Positions 47,414 through 57,829 of a stretch of DNA of 64,000 bases are shown one piece after another. The stretch lies in the NCBI GenBank assembly GCA_033977485.1, contig CM066984.1, forward strand, positions 33,151,501-33,215,500. Reading direction: 5' to 3'. The translations under genes were made by a program, and so were the position numbers. Within the stretch, counting starts at the first letter, position 1. Every line of letters starts with the position of its first letter. The notes under the pieces were generated by a model. It searched no databases and had not been told where the DNA came from. It saw nothing but the letters and a program-made list of their open reading frames with translations. The DNA is from Hydrangea macrophylla. Its lineage: Eukaryota; Streptophyta; Magnoliopsida; Cornales; Hydrangeaceae.

Positions 47414-47548
47414 TGTTAATAGTCTGTTAATGGTGTGTATTATTGTATTTCGGGTTGTTCCACATCGCTTAGTTAGTTTATTAGTAATTGGCCCTTGTAT
47501 TCTTCTTCTAATCATTCAAAACATTGTGATTATACACCCACATTTACA
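47414..47548 (+). mobile_element. 5' LTR of the short copia element
   Basis: 135 bp with the block GTATTTCGGGTTGT, ending CCACATTTACA, followed directly by the PBS. It lacks about 25 bp that the 3' LTR has (GGTGTTAGATGCC region) and has a short duplication near its start. Confidence 0.8.
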
Positions 47549-47887
47549 TGGTATCAGAGCACTCGTTCTTGGGTTTGCTCATCTTGTCGATCCTTGATTA
47601 GGATTCGAGAGTTCATCATCATTGTCGGACTTCCGTACGAAGTTTGAGAGTCTCTTTTTGTTTTTCTTTTTCAAGCGCAGCCCACACATCGAAACTCTAA
47701 CCACACTCAGTAGCAGCCAAAGCCAAAAGTATCCAAACCCTAACCAAAACATAGCAGCCGCAGCCCCCACACAGAAGCCATAGCACCATCCCTTCAGCCC
47801 CCCTCCGTGCGACCTTCGCCTGAGTCCGGCGACACCATCCCTTACACCATCCCATGATGATTTTCCCGAACTACGTGGTTTTATTTA

Positions 47888-50329
47888 ATGAAAAATTGTT
47901 CTGAGTTATTTACTATATTTTCTACATTCTGTAATGAAATTAAGACCCAGTTTAATGTTCCTATTCAAATTCTCCGTAGTAAAAATGCACAAGAATATTT
48001 TTCCCATCCCTTCACAACATATATGGCACAACATGGCATGCTTCATCGATCCTCGTGTGTTCATACCCCTCAACAAAATGGGGTTGCAGAAAGAAAAAAC
48101 CGTCACTTATTAGAAGTCACCCGTACATTGTTATTTGAGATGCGGGTCCCCAAGACCTTCTGGGGAGATGGAGATCTTACTGCTTGCCATTTGATTAACC
48201 GTATGCCATCTTCCATCCTAGATTTGGGCATACCCCATGCCACCTTGTTTCCCACTACTCCACATTTCCCTATTACTCCACATGTGTTCGGGTGTGTCTG
48301 TTTTGTGCATCAACTCACTCCAGGTACCGACAAGTTGGATCCCCGTGCTATCAAGTGTGTTTTCTTGGGGTACTCTAGAACATAGAAAGGTTATCGTTGT
48401 TATAGTCCTTCCTTGCATCGCTTCTTTGTTTCTGCTGATGTTACCTTTTTTGAATCCACCTTATATTACTCTGAGTCTCTCTATTATTGATCCTGACTTT
48501 ATGGTTCCCTTTTCCCTTCTCTTCTCCCTACCTCCTTAAGCTGGTTTGGACCATCCTGACCTCCAGACATACACTCTCCATCATCAAACTATTGAGACTA
48601 TTCAAGATTCAGCTACTACACCTGTAGCCTCTATATCTTTAGATCCGCCTCCATCAGACTCAGACCTTCCGATTGCTCTCCAAAAGGGTAAGCGTACTGG
48701 CTTCTCATCCTATTGCAAATTTTGTATCTTATGATCATTTGTCTCCTACTTTCTCTTCGTTTGTTGCCTCATTGTCTACTTTTTCTATTCCTAAGTCTAC
48801 TGCAGAGGCTTTTTCCCATTCAGGATGGAAACAAGCTATAGAGGAAGAGATGCTTGCTTTGAGAGAAATTGGTACTTGGGAATTAGTACCTCTTCCACCT
48901 GGGAAGTCTGTAGTTGGGTGTCGTTGGGTGTTTACTGTTAAAATGCTTCCTAATGGCACTCTTGATCGGTTGAAAGCACATCTTGTTGCCAAGGGCTATA
49001 CTCAGGTTTATGGTCTTGATTATTTTGAGACATTTTCTTCGGTTGCCAAGATTGCTTCTGTTCGTCTCTTTATCTCCCTTGCTGCTACTTATCACTGGCC
49101 GTTATATCAATTAGATGTCAAAAATGCCTTTATCAATAGCACTCTTTTGGAGGAGGTATATATGGAGCAACCACCTGGGTTTGCTGCTCAGGGGGAGTCT
49201 AGTATGGTTTGTCGGTTGAAGAAATCTCTATATGGTCTGAAACAGTCCCCTCGTGCTTGGTTTGGAAGATTTAGTGAAGTTGTTGCCAAATTTGGTCTCC
49301 AGCGGTGTGGTGTTGATCACTCTGTCTTTTATAAGCATTCTTCAGCAGGTAAAATCCTACTTGTTGTTTATATTGATGATATTGTTATAACTGGAGATAA
49401 TTCCAAGGGAATTCAAGAATTGAAGACCTTCTTGCAAAAGCAGTTCCAAACTAAAGACTTGGGACAGCTTAGATACTTTCTGGGCATTGAAGTGGCTAGA
49501 TCTAGTGAAGGGATTTGTCTCTCTCAAAGAAAGTATGTTCTTGATCTCCTCTCTGAAACAGGCCTTTTAGGGTCCAAGCCCTTGGATTCTCCTATGGATC
49601 CTAATAAAAAGTTGTTACCAAATCAGGGAGAGCTTATTGATGACCCAGGGCAGTACAAACGTTTGGTAGGGAAGCTGGATTACCTAACAGTAACTAGACC
49701 TGATATTGCATTCGTTGTAAGTGTGATTAGCTAATTTATGGATTGTCCTCGAACAACCCATTAGGATGCAGTTATACACATTTTGGGATATCTCAAAGGC
49801 GCTCCAGGACGTGGTTTATTGTATAAAGATCATGGCCACATATGGGTTGAAGGTTACACTGATGCAGATTGGGCAGGTTCTCCTGGTGATAGGAGATCCA
49901 CTACTGGCTATTGTGTTATCGTTGGAGGCAACCTTGTTTCATGGCAAAGCAAGAAACAAACTGTGGTAGCTCGATCTAGCGTAGAATCAGAGTACAGAGC
50001 CATGGCCCACACTACTTGTGAACTAGTATGGATGAAGCATTTATTAATTAGAGGAACTTGGGTTTACTTAAACTACTCCAATGAGTTTAGTTTGTGATAA
50101 TCAAGCTACAGTTCATATCGCCTCTAATCCCGTCTTTCATGAAAGGACAAAGCACATTGAAGTCGATTGCCACTTTGCTCGAGAGAAATTTTTGGAAAAT
50201 GTTATTCATACAGTGCATGTGAAGTCTGCAGATCAATTGGTTGACTTGTTCACTAAAGCATTAGGCGGGATTCGAGTGAAATATATTTGTAACAAGCTTG
50301 GTGTATATGACATTTATGCTCCATCTTGA
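47888..50329 (+). pseudogene. Copia pol pseudogene (integrase C-part, RT, RNase H)
   Basis: The frame 47888-48385 is mid-to-C-terminal integrase with QNGVAERKNRHLLEVTRTL and the FGCVCFVH block. The position of the second catalytic Asp reads LRSKNAQEY, with Lys in place of Asp. Stops and frameshifts follow. The frame 48673-49734 is reverse transcriptase with QLDVKNAFINSTLLEEVYM, KSLYGLKQSPRAW, an intact YIDD box (49369-49380) and YLTVTRPDIAFVVSV. RNase H continues in 49783-50097 (DADWAGSPGDRRSTTGYC, SSVESEYRAM) and, after a frameshift, 50081-50329 ([21 protein letters not shown] to the end near YDIYAPS). This is a dead copy. The first catalytic Asp of integrase is deleted. Confidence 0.9.
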
Positions 50330-50336
50330 GGGGGAG

Positions 50337-50480
50337 TGTTAATAGTGTGTTATTGTATTTCGGGTTGTCCCACATCGCTTAGTTAGTTTATTAGTCTAGG
50401 TGTTAGATGCCTATATAATAAGCCATTGTATTCTTCTTCTAATTCATTCAATACATTGTGATTATACACACGCATTTACA
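50337..50480 (+). mobile_element. 3' LTR of the short copia element
   Basis: 144 bp, TGTTAATAGTGTG...GCATTTACA, with the GTATTTCGGGTTGTCCCACA block shared with the 5' copy. Confidence 0.85.
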
Positions 50481-52124
50481 AGCACCTCCAGTCGACTGCA
50501 TTTAGGCAGCAGAGCCCATTCTGCAGTAGCTTTAATTTTAAACTTAAACTACCCAAACACACATAAAATCTGGTAAAAGCAATCAAACCCAACCTAACCA
50601 ACTTGTATAAACATACCCAAATGATAATATAACATCCACGAGTTATCTAGTTAAAGTTATTACAAGTTTTCAACTCGGATTAAGAACTGGTGCAACATAA
50701 AACAAGATTCACAAGTTTAGCACTAAACATGAAAACAACGTAATACTATTCTAAACGTTCCCCGTTATTCCCACGCCCATAAAAACATTTCTTCAGGTCC
50801 TCACTGGCATGATCACCCACAATGGTTATTCAATAACCACTACAATATATAAGCTACATGCTTGTGAATGATAGTAATTGAAAACATGGATTCATAACAA
50901 GTCATAATCCACCAAATTACATTAAACTATAGTCATAGGGAATACTTTGTTGTCACCCTCAAACCCAGCTCGCGATTCCACCACTGAATCTCCCATGCAA
51001 CCGGTAGGCACCCACGTCTTTTCTTTTAGAAGCGCAATACCCAATAGCCTCTAGAGGCTCGCTATCCAACACATTCGATGAACAACACAAGTATCCCATT
51101 GACCCAATTAGACAAGTTAACATGCCCAAATAAGTCCATTACACCATGCTATAAACATTCAATTGGGTCTTATTAATCACATGGATTTGCTCAACCTTTA
51201 ATAAACAAGCTAAATTACACAATTAGACATGCTTAGCATACAAATGAATCAAACCAGGGCATCAACCCATCGAATCCCCAATTAATATCACTTACCTCAT
51301 AGAATTCACTCCTAATTTTCATATTATTAACCCACTAATTGCCGGGTACAAATCTAATATCAAAATTACAAATTATAAGTAAAACCCCTTGAAAATAGGT
51401 CACAGAAAAAATATCACAAAAATTAACCAAATTGGAATCTACGCATTAGACTTACATCCAGGAGTCTGGATATGTAATCCGTATTGAAATTGAACGTCAA
51501 ACAGCGTGGCAATTGGCGTCGAACGGTTCGTCGAATTTTCCATCAAAACTCTCGAACTCTCTCTGTATCTCCTAGTCGAATTGAAGAAGAAGAACAAAGA
51601 GTTGATATGTGTCATCTAAGACACATATCACTCAACAAGTTAGTCTAACTTTCCCCAATTTGTATCTACACCCCCAAAGTTCTAATGTGTTATAATTACA
51701 CCCCTACAAGTTATGAAACCATATTAAAACTATCCCAAACCTAAATGGGTATGTGTCTATGTCTCGTATGTGTCCCATAAGTGGTCTCATATAATATTAT
51801 GAAGTTGCTAATTAACGTACTAATTATGTAGCATATCCAATTCGTACTCACAAAGGTACCATAAACTAACTAACATGCTATAAAACAATATAATAAGATA
51901 TTTCACATAAGCACATAAAGTGATTCCACATCATCGTCCCATCACACAGGGACTCTACAACCCATGTCCCAATCGGGGACTGCTACATCTAGGTTCCCAA
52001 ATAGATACCCAATCAACTTAGTGGGTCAAACCCCACATCACAAATGTGTTTCCAACATTATTTTATACTTAATAATGCATGCTAATATAATAATAATTAA
52101 TCACAGGAGTGGGTGTCACAAAAA

Positions 52125-52180
52125 GTGCAATCGATTGGGAATAAATACCAATCGATTGGGAGCAAATACCAATTGATTGG
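52125..52180. repeat. CAATCGATTG palindrome cluster, right part
   Basis: GCAATCGATTGGG, CCAATCGATTGGG and a drifted CCAATTGATTGG, the continuation of the cluster interrupted by the solo LTR. A CATATATACG stretch follows about 45 bp later and may be a TATA box. Confidence 0.75.
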
Positions 52181-52359
52181 ATTGTCGCCTTCTTCCCAGT
52201 AGTGGGCAGAGATGAACAGAACTACATATATACGTTCGGGGTCCTTTTTTCTTATCAAAATGCATAAATACAATGTAACTAAAGTTACTAATTGAGTCTG
52301 AACACTCTTGGAAGTTTGGGTGCTCGAAGTGCCGCTCGGGGTGGCTGCGACTGTGGTGT

Positions 52360-52362
<3 letters not shown>

Positions 52363-52393
<31 letters not shown>
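52363..52393. repeat. (CT)n microsatellite
   Basis: About 15 CT units, followed by further CT-rich and TTCTTC sequence. Confidence 0.95.
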
Positions 52394-52397
<4 letters not shown>

Positions 52398-52534
52398 GTC
52401 TCTCTCTCTTTGCCTTTTTCATTATCTTTTACTTCTTCTTCTGCTTCTTATTTTCAGTGTAAGTGTGTGAGGATGTATGTATGTGTGTGTATGTGTATAT
52501 ATGTATATCAGTGAATATATATGTATATAACTCT

Positions 52535-52690
52535 CTCTAGGGGTGTACACGAGTTGAGCCTCTCAACAAGGGCTCACAGCTCGGCTCGATAACAGCTCGG
52601 CTCGGCTCAAATCGTATAATAAATGAGCCAAGCTCGAGCTTGAATACATAGCTCATCTATTCAAAACTTATAAGCTTCCTCAAGGGGATA
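52535..52690. mobile_element. hAT-like end fragment
   Basis: TAGGGGTGTACACGAG followed by GCTCGGCTCG/GAGCCAAGCTCGAGC repeats, the usual look of hAT-type ends in plants. No opposite end was found within the next kilobase, so the fragment is incomplete or its partner has been replaced. Confidence 0.5.
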
Positions 52691-53301
52691 TCATCAATCC
52701 CAAAATTGAGACATGGATTCCATCATTAATTAATATCCACCATACAATTAATATTGTCATCCAATCTAATGAGATATTGACCCATTTAAGGATCTCACCC
52801 TTTTAGGGACCAAAATGTAAATATCAAATGCACGTGTCTATAAATTAACTTAGGATTTAGAGCATAAGAACTTATAATAGCCATGAGGTATTAATTATCT
52901 TATAAGTCAGCACAAAGATAATTACCCCAAGTCGGTCCCGTTTAATACACAAAGTGTACCAGCATGGTGAGTTGAAACTATACCGTTTTTCGTAGTCAAG
53001 ACAAAACTACTACATCACCATGTTGTAGTCCTACCGATGGTGTGTTCAATCGCATCTAAGACTATAAACCAAAATCTTAAATTCTACAAGATCCAACGGT
53101 CTGATCTTCCGTATGTAAGCCGAACTCTACACACCAAACCACATACTATGTAGAATAAGAGATACACATGCACAATATTAAATAAACAATATAATGTAAA
53201 CATTAGCCACACAGATTCTCATATAAATGGAATAACTAATTTTATTAAATGAATAATAAATTAACTATATAAAGCATGGTTTTTAGTATATATCCCTAAC
53301 A
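52691..53301 (-). mobile_element. Probable copia LTR fragment, minus strand
   Basis: The right end, read on the minus strand, is TGTTAGGGATATATACTAAA, a terminus common in copia LTRs. The remaining 600 bp is non-coding and LTR-like. The left end is not defined. The sequence right of it (53309-53352) repeats a block of the solo LTR at about 51911-51955 (CATCAC.GTCCCATCACACAG), so the host was another copy of that LTR family. Confidence 0.45.
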
Positions 53302-53352
53302 ATAAACACATATGCACATAAAATGATTCCACATCACCGTCCCATCACACAG

Positions 53353-53914
53353 GGACTCCACAGGGAAATTCCAGAGAGCAGATATGAACTTCAAGAAAAT
53401 AGAAAGCATGCTTTCGACGGATGGATCTTGATGATTTTTTAGTATGTTATGCCTCTGTGAGTCTTGTTTCTAACCCAAAAATAGAATCAAGGTTTGAACG
53501 GTTAGATCTCTGGGAAATGGGCAAAAACCAGACGTCACTCAGAGACTTACAACTCTCTGTCCAGAGATCTTGTATGATTTTCTAAAAATAGTAAAAAAAA
53601 TCATAAACACTTTGATATTTTTAGGGTATCTTCCTAACACATTAAACATCATAGAAACATTTATTTGAAGTTGAAAATACTTAGTTAGGACTCTGATTTA
53701 CAAGTTTCAAAAGGGTGTTGCTGTTCTGGAATTCTGGACAGATTATTGTTAACTCACAAAACTCATGACCAAACCATTCTAAACATGAAATCTAATAAAA
53801 ATAAAAATTACAATGGTAAAACTTTGTGTTATTAACACTCTCCAGTGGTTTCATTTAGTTTTAACGGTCTGATTTTGAACTAAAAATCCTTGATCAAAGG
53901 TGGTCATTGAATTC
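53353..53914. other. Non-coding, element type unknown
   Basis: AT-rich sequence without coding frames. It ends in the target site of the L1-like insert. It is probably internal or LTR sequence of the relic that ends at 60959. Confidence 0.4.
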
Positions 53915-54569
53915 TTTTTTTTTTTTTTTTTTTGCTAAAAACACCAATATATACCATTAACACAAACACAAGTACATGAAATTAAAAAGGACTATCCTAC
54001 CACACAGGGATAACCTTTGGCCAAACAACAACAGAAAAGCAAGGGAGGGACAAGATCCCCTCCTCATGCAGAAAAAAAAAGGAAAACACAGGAACACATC
54101 CACGTGCACCTAAGAGAGGCAACCAAGGAGTGTTTATACCCACATGCTTGTAAGCTATGGGAACCCCTATCCACCGGAATACCAGAGTACCACCCTGGAC
54201 GGGTAAGAGGTCGCGGTTGCCGCTTTCCTTGAGGAGAGAACTTAGATGTGTCAGAACTGGCTTGAGGACCCCAGCTCCGAACAGGACAACACCGGATCTG
54301 CAAGAAAAACATCTTCAAATCTGGGGAAAGCACACGAGAAACAAACTTCACAAAGGAAGGGGAAGATCTTCACAAAGGAAGAGGAGAAACCAAACAAGGC
54401 CTTATTAAAACTGAGGACAAAAGAGGAAAAGAGAAGGGAGAAGGAGGGCGCCGGCTAAGGAGGGGGAGGGTGGACTGTGGAGGGAGGGAAGGGGGACGGC
54501 GGCTGCTGCAAGGGATGGGGGAGAAAAGCAATCGCTGCTCTCTCTCTAGGAATCGCCTAGAGAGAGAGA
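53915..54569 (-). mobile_element. L1-like short non-LTR insert, minus strand
   Basis: A 13-bp target duplication GGTCATTGAATTC flanks it (53902-53914 and 54570-54582). The T-run at its left end is the poly(A) tail of a minus-strand insert. Its 5' end starts with CTCTCTCTCTAGG, as plant L1 5' UTRs often do, and the rest is more GC-rich than the surroundings. There is no endonuclease or reverse transcriptase, so it is a 5'/3' composite or non-autonomous copy mobilised by LINE machinery. Open frames on either strand are not recognisable. Confidence 0.85.
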
Positions 54570-54654
54570 GGTCATTGAATTCACTACACCACCATTTGTT
54601 CAAGTTCAACTTTCGCTTGTTAATCCCAACTATTAAACCAATGAGTTGGACTTA

Positions 54655-55160
54655 AAACCAAACCATTTCTTCTACCATTTGATGGTCATTGAAGACTAAA
54701 GACATTGATGTTTGGAGATTTCATTGAAGTATGAATGAACTTCATAAAATCTTAAGACAATGAACCTAAACCATAGGGATTAGTTTAGATTCAAACCACT
54801 TCTCCTACCATTTGATGGTCATTGGAGATTAAAGACATACACATATGAAGATTTTAATGAAGTATGAAGAACACCACAAAATCCCAAGATTATGAATTCA
54901 AACTTATAGACAAAAGCTTGGATTCATAGCACTTCACCTACCATTTGATGGTCGTTGGAGACTAAAGACATACACATATGAAGATTTTAATGAAGTACAA
55001 AGAACTCCACAAAATCCCAAGATTATGAATTCAAATTTATAGACAAAAGCTTGGATTCATATCATTGCTCCTACCATTTTGATGGTCATTGGAGACTAAA
55101 GACACACATACATGTAGGTTTTAATGAAATATAAGAGACTTCATAAAACCTCAAAGTAAT
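54655..55160. repeat. Tandem repeat, about 135-bp unit
   Basis: Four diverged copies begin with CTACCATTTGATGGTCATTG-like words near 54670, 54808, 54940 and 55070, each continuing with GACTAAAGACA and CATATGAAGATTTTAATGAA-type sequence. CCATTTGATGG is itself partly self-complementary (CCAT...ATGG). Confidence 0.85.
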
Positions 55161-55829
55161 GAGCTCAAACTATGGGTGAAGTTTGAACTCATTGACTCAA
55201 TGTACCAAAATCAACTTCAATCCCCTCATGAATCATGAGTTCATAAGGACATTGAAGGATTCTAAACACAAGGATCTAAGCAAGACATTGAAAGTCTCAC
55301 AAACCTAAGGAGTTAGGCATAATCAAAGAAAGGGGCCAAAGTTCACTTCAAGATTTAATTAAGCTTCAAACACTAAACTACTTTGATCCAAATTAATGAA
55401 ATGAAAGCTCAATCACAATATGTGGTGTATGATGAAATGAGGTGGGAAGAGAGGTTTTGAAAATGTATAAAAGATCCTAAGTATTTATATATTGTAATTG
55501 AGCTACTAAATATACTAATTAGTCTTAGAATCTTTACCTCTAAGTATCCTCAATTTCTTGATTTCTTCAAAGCCTTCCAAGTGATGATCAAACTTCTTCT
55601 TTTAGCTCTTTTTCTCAACCAAAATCTCTCTATTACTCTCTAATTTGGGAAATATTTAAGGAGAATCAACCTAGGGCTCCTAACATTCCATTTTTCCAAG
55701 TTTTTTTTAATAATGGGATATACACCTTCTATATATAGGCAATCTTTAGGGGTTATTTTAGGAAATTCCCAGCCAAAAACCCTAATTCCCGCCGCCATTT
55801 CAAGGTATAAACCGACCTACTTTAGGGCA

Positions 55830-55974
55830 GACTGTCACAAAAATGCGGCACTCGGGCAGATAGAAGGGGCACTCAGTAAATGCCGCTGCGGCATTCAGTG
55901 AATGTCGGCGCGGCTTTCACTGACTGCCGGAACGGCTTTCAATGAATGCCGCAGACAACTCCAGGGACTGCCGT
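55830..55974. repeat. TGCCGCGGCA-type word cluster
   Basis: Repeats such as ATGCCGCTGCGGCATTCAGT, ATGTCGGCGCGGC and ATGCCGCAGAC, resuming at about 60680-60790 after the CACTA insert. Most words are partly self-complementary. Confidence 0.75.
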
Positions 55975-55994
55975 CACTACAACAAAAAACCCTT

Positions 55995-56575
55995 ATTATG
56001 ACTTTAAAAAAGAGTCATAAATGTATTTATGACTCTTTTTTAAGCTTTTAAAATAAGTCATAACATTGCAGTCATAAATAAGTTCGAGTTTGTTAAAAAA
56101 AGTCATAAATAATTATTACTTTTACAACAGTTCTAAAAAAATAGTCATAAAAAATGAGTGCTTTCAAATTGTTTATGACTATTTTTTAATTGATACAGTC
56201 ATAAATAATCTTCAAAAAAGTCATAAATAGCCTTTTAAAAAAGTCATAAATAATCTTTAAAAAAGTCATAAATAGCCTTTTAAAAAAGTCATAAATAATC
56301 TTCAAAAAAGTCATAAATAACCCTTTAAAAAGTCGTAAATAATCTTCAAATTAGTCATAAATAACCATTTAAAAAGTCATAAACAATCTTCAAAAAAGTC
56401 ATAAATAACCTTTAAATAGTCATAAATAATATTTAAAATAGTCATAAGTAACCTTCAAAAAGTCATAAATAATCTTTTTATAGTCATAAATAATCTTCAA
56501 AACAGTCATAAATAACATTTTAAAAGTCATAAATAATGACACTATTTATGACTTTAGTAGAACTATTGCTAATTT
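55995..56575 (+). repeat. CACTA subterminal array, left
   Basis: More than 20 copies of AGTCATAAATAATCTT/ACC-like words, about 20-22 bp apart, with a TTTATGACT stem partner near the start. Such arrays are the transposase-binding regions of CACTA elements. Confidence 0.9.
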
Positions 56576-57097
56576 ATGATTATTTTTTATGAAACAGTCA
56601 TATATAATATAAAACACATTTAAAGAAAAAAAAAATATTTTGTTGATAATCCAACAATCAAGATTACACAATTCAAATACATCATCAAAACATGCATGTT
56701 ACAAATCAACTCAAGAACCATATTCAGATATTATCTTCCTTCCAACCAAAATTTTTCAATAATCAATCCAATAATTAGTTATGTACAAGAAAAATGTAAC
56801 AGTAACCACTAAGTATGTATTAAACCAACAAACCAATAATGTATATGTAACATTGTTAAAAAAAATAAAAATAAATAAATAAATAAATAAAAACAAGATT
56901 AGTATCTATTTAAACTCTTCAATCTCCGCTAGTACATCAACTTATTTGCAATATTTGTTCCATGTAGTCTAACTGTGTAACACTGAAACAAAAATGAATT
57001 CAATGTATTAGATTCTATATAACGAGTATATAATTTTCTTAAATTGTAAAAATATAGATTACCTGGAAAAAGGAAAAAATGTTAAAATTTTCAATAC

Positions 57098-57190
57098 TTA
57101 AATGTATTCTTGAATGAACTCAATGAACTCAAGTTGAAGTACATTTAGCTCGTGGCTTTCATATTTCACTTTTTGAGACAACTCTTTCAT
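57098..57190 (-). CDS. Ulp1-like (C48) protease relic, last exon
   Basis: On the minus strand an AG acceptor (CTTTTTCAG) at 57191-57192 precedes 30 codons (MKELSQKVKYESHELNVLQL... ending in EYI) and a TAA stop at 57098. This fits the usual C-terminal tail of plant C48 proteases, which ends in a Trp/Phe-Ile-type helix. It is in phase with the exon at 57363. Upstream exons were not resolved, so a working enzyme is not shown. Confidence 0.65.
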   Translation of the reverse strand: MKELSQKVKYESHELNVLQLEFIEFIQEYI

Positions 57191-57362
57191 CTGAAAAAGT
57201 TCAGAAAAGAATGAGATGTTAAGGATGTATTCCCTCCCCACAACAACACCACCACCACCTCCAACACATATGAAAAAAAAAATTCCACAATTTATAAATC
57301 AAAGTAAAATAAGAAGAAGAGAAAATTTGGCGACACATTTACAAATAACACTATGATAATAC

Positions 57363-57458
57363 CTTTATGTTGATAGATTTGGATGGATTCTCCATTATCA
57401 CTTTCATGAAAAGTAACATATAGTATCCACATTCATAATTTTCTGGTTGCTTTGGTCC
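57363..57458 (-). CDS. Ulp1-like (C48) protease relic, catalytic Cys exon
   Basis: A 96-nt minus-strand exon with an AG acceptor at 57459-57460 and a GT donor at 57361-57362, phase 0 at both ends. It encodes 32 residues, GPKQPENYECGYYMLLFM followed by KVIMENPSKSINIK. The Q....ECGYY motif is the oxyanion-hole Gln and catalytic Cys of Ulp1/SENP cysteine proteases, which remove SUMO or similar tags. Such domains are often found in plant CACTA and Mutator-like elements. The His and Asp exons should lie to the right; a possible piece at about 57755-57815 could not be joined in frame. Confidence 0.75.
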
Positions 57459-57829
57459 CTATGAATAAATGTATAACAAATATTAGACAAACAATAAATT
57501 ACTGCAATCACAAGTCGTGGTAAAACTAACTTATCTTGGAATGAATGTTGACCTAGAATTTCTAAAACTTTCGACAGAGTCTCCTCTATAAATAGAACCT
57601 CCCAAAAATTTCAAACAATGAAAACATACCCAACAACAATTGAATAACCGTAACATACATTATATCAATATTACATTAACCATAACATACTAAGTATAAT
57701 TTAAACAGCTACCATTATATATACCATGTTTTTATTCAGATTTAATTACCTTTACGAATTGCCAAATTGGTTTTAGCCTTCTTTTCCCTTTGAAATTTAA
57801 AGCCTTGAGTCCACTTCAAGACAATATTA

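Larger units (their letters stand above)
47414..50480 (+). mobile_element. Internally deleted copia element with short LTRs
   Basis: Short LTRs at 47414-47548 and 50337-50480 end in ATTTACA. The flanks AACAC (47409-47413) and AGCAC (50481-50485) differ by one base and are probably the TSD. PBS TGGTATCAGAGC is at 47549. Gag, protease and the first part of integrase are missing: about 330 bp after the PBS the sequence enters mid-integrase. The PPT (GAGGGGGAG) abuts the 3' LTR. Confidence 0.88.
47091..52120 (-). mobile_element. Solo gypsy LTR, TSD AAAAG, split by a copia element
   Basis: Starts TGTCATGTCCCAGAACC and ends GGGTGTCACA; AAAAG flanks both ends (47086-47090 and 52121-52125). On the minus strand it starts TGTGACACCC, as do the other chromovirus-type LTRs here. 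It carries GTCGACTG-type words (about 47250-47400 and 50486-50500). The copia element 47414-50480 interrupts it. No internal region of its own is seen. A perfect palindrome AGCCTCTAGAGGCT lies at about 51050-51063. Confidence 0.9.
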
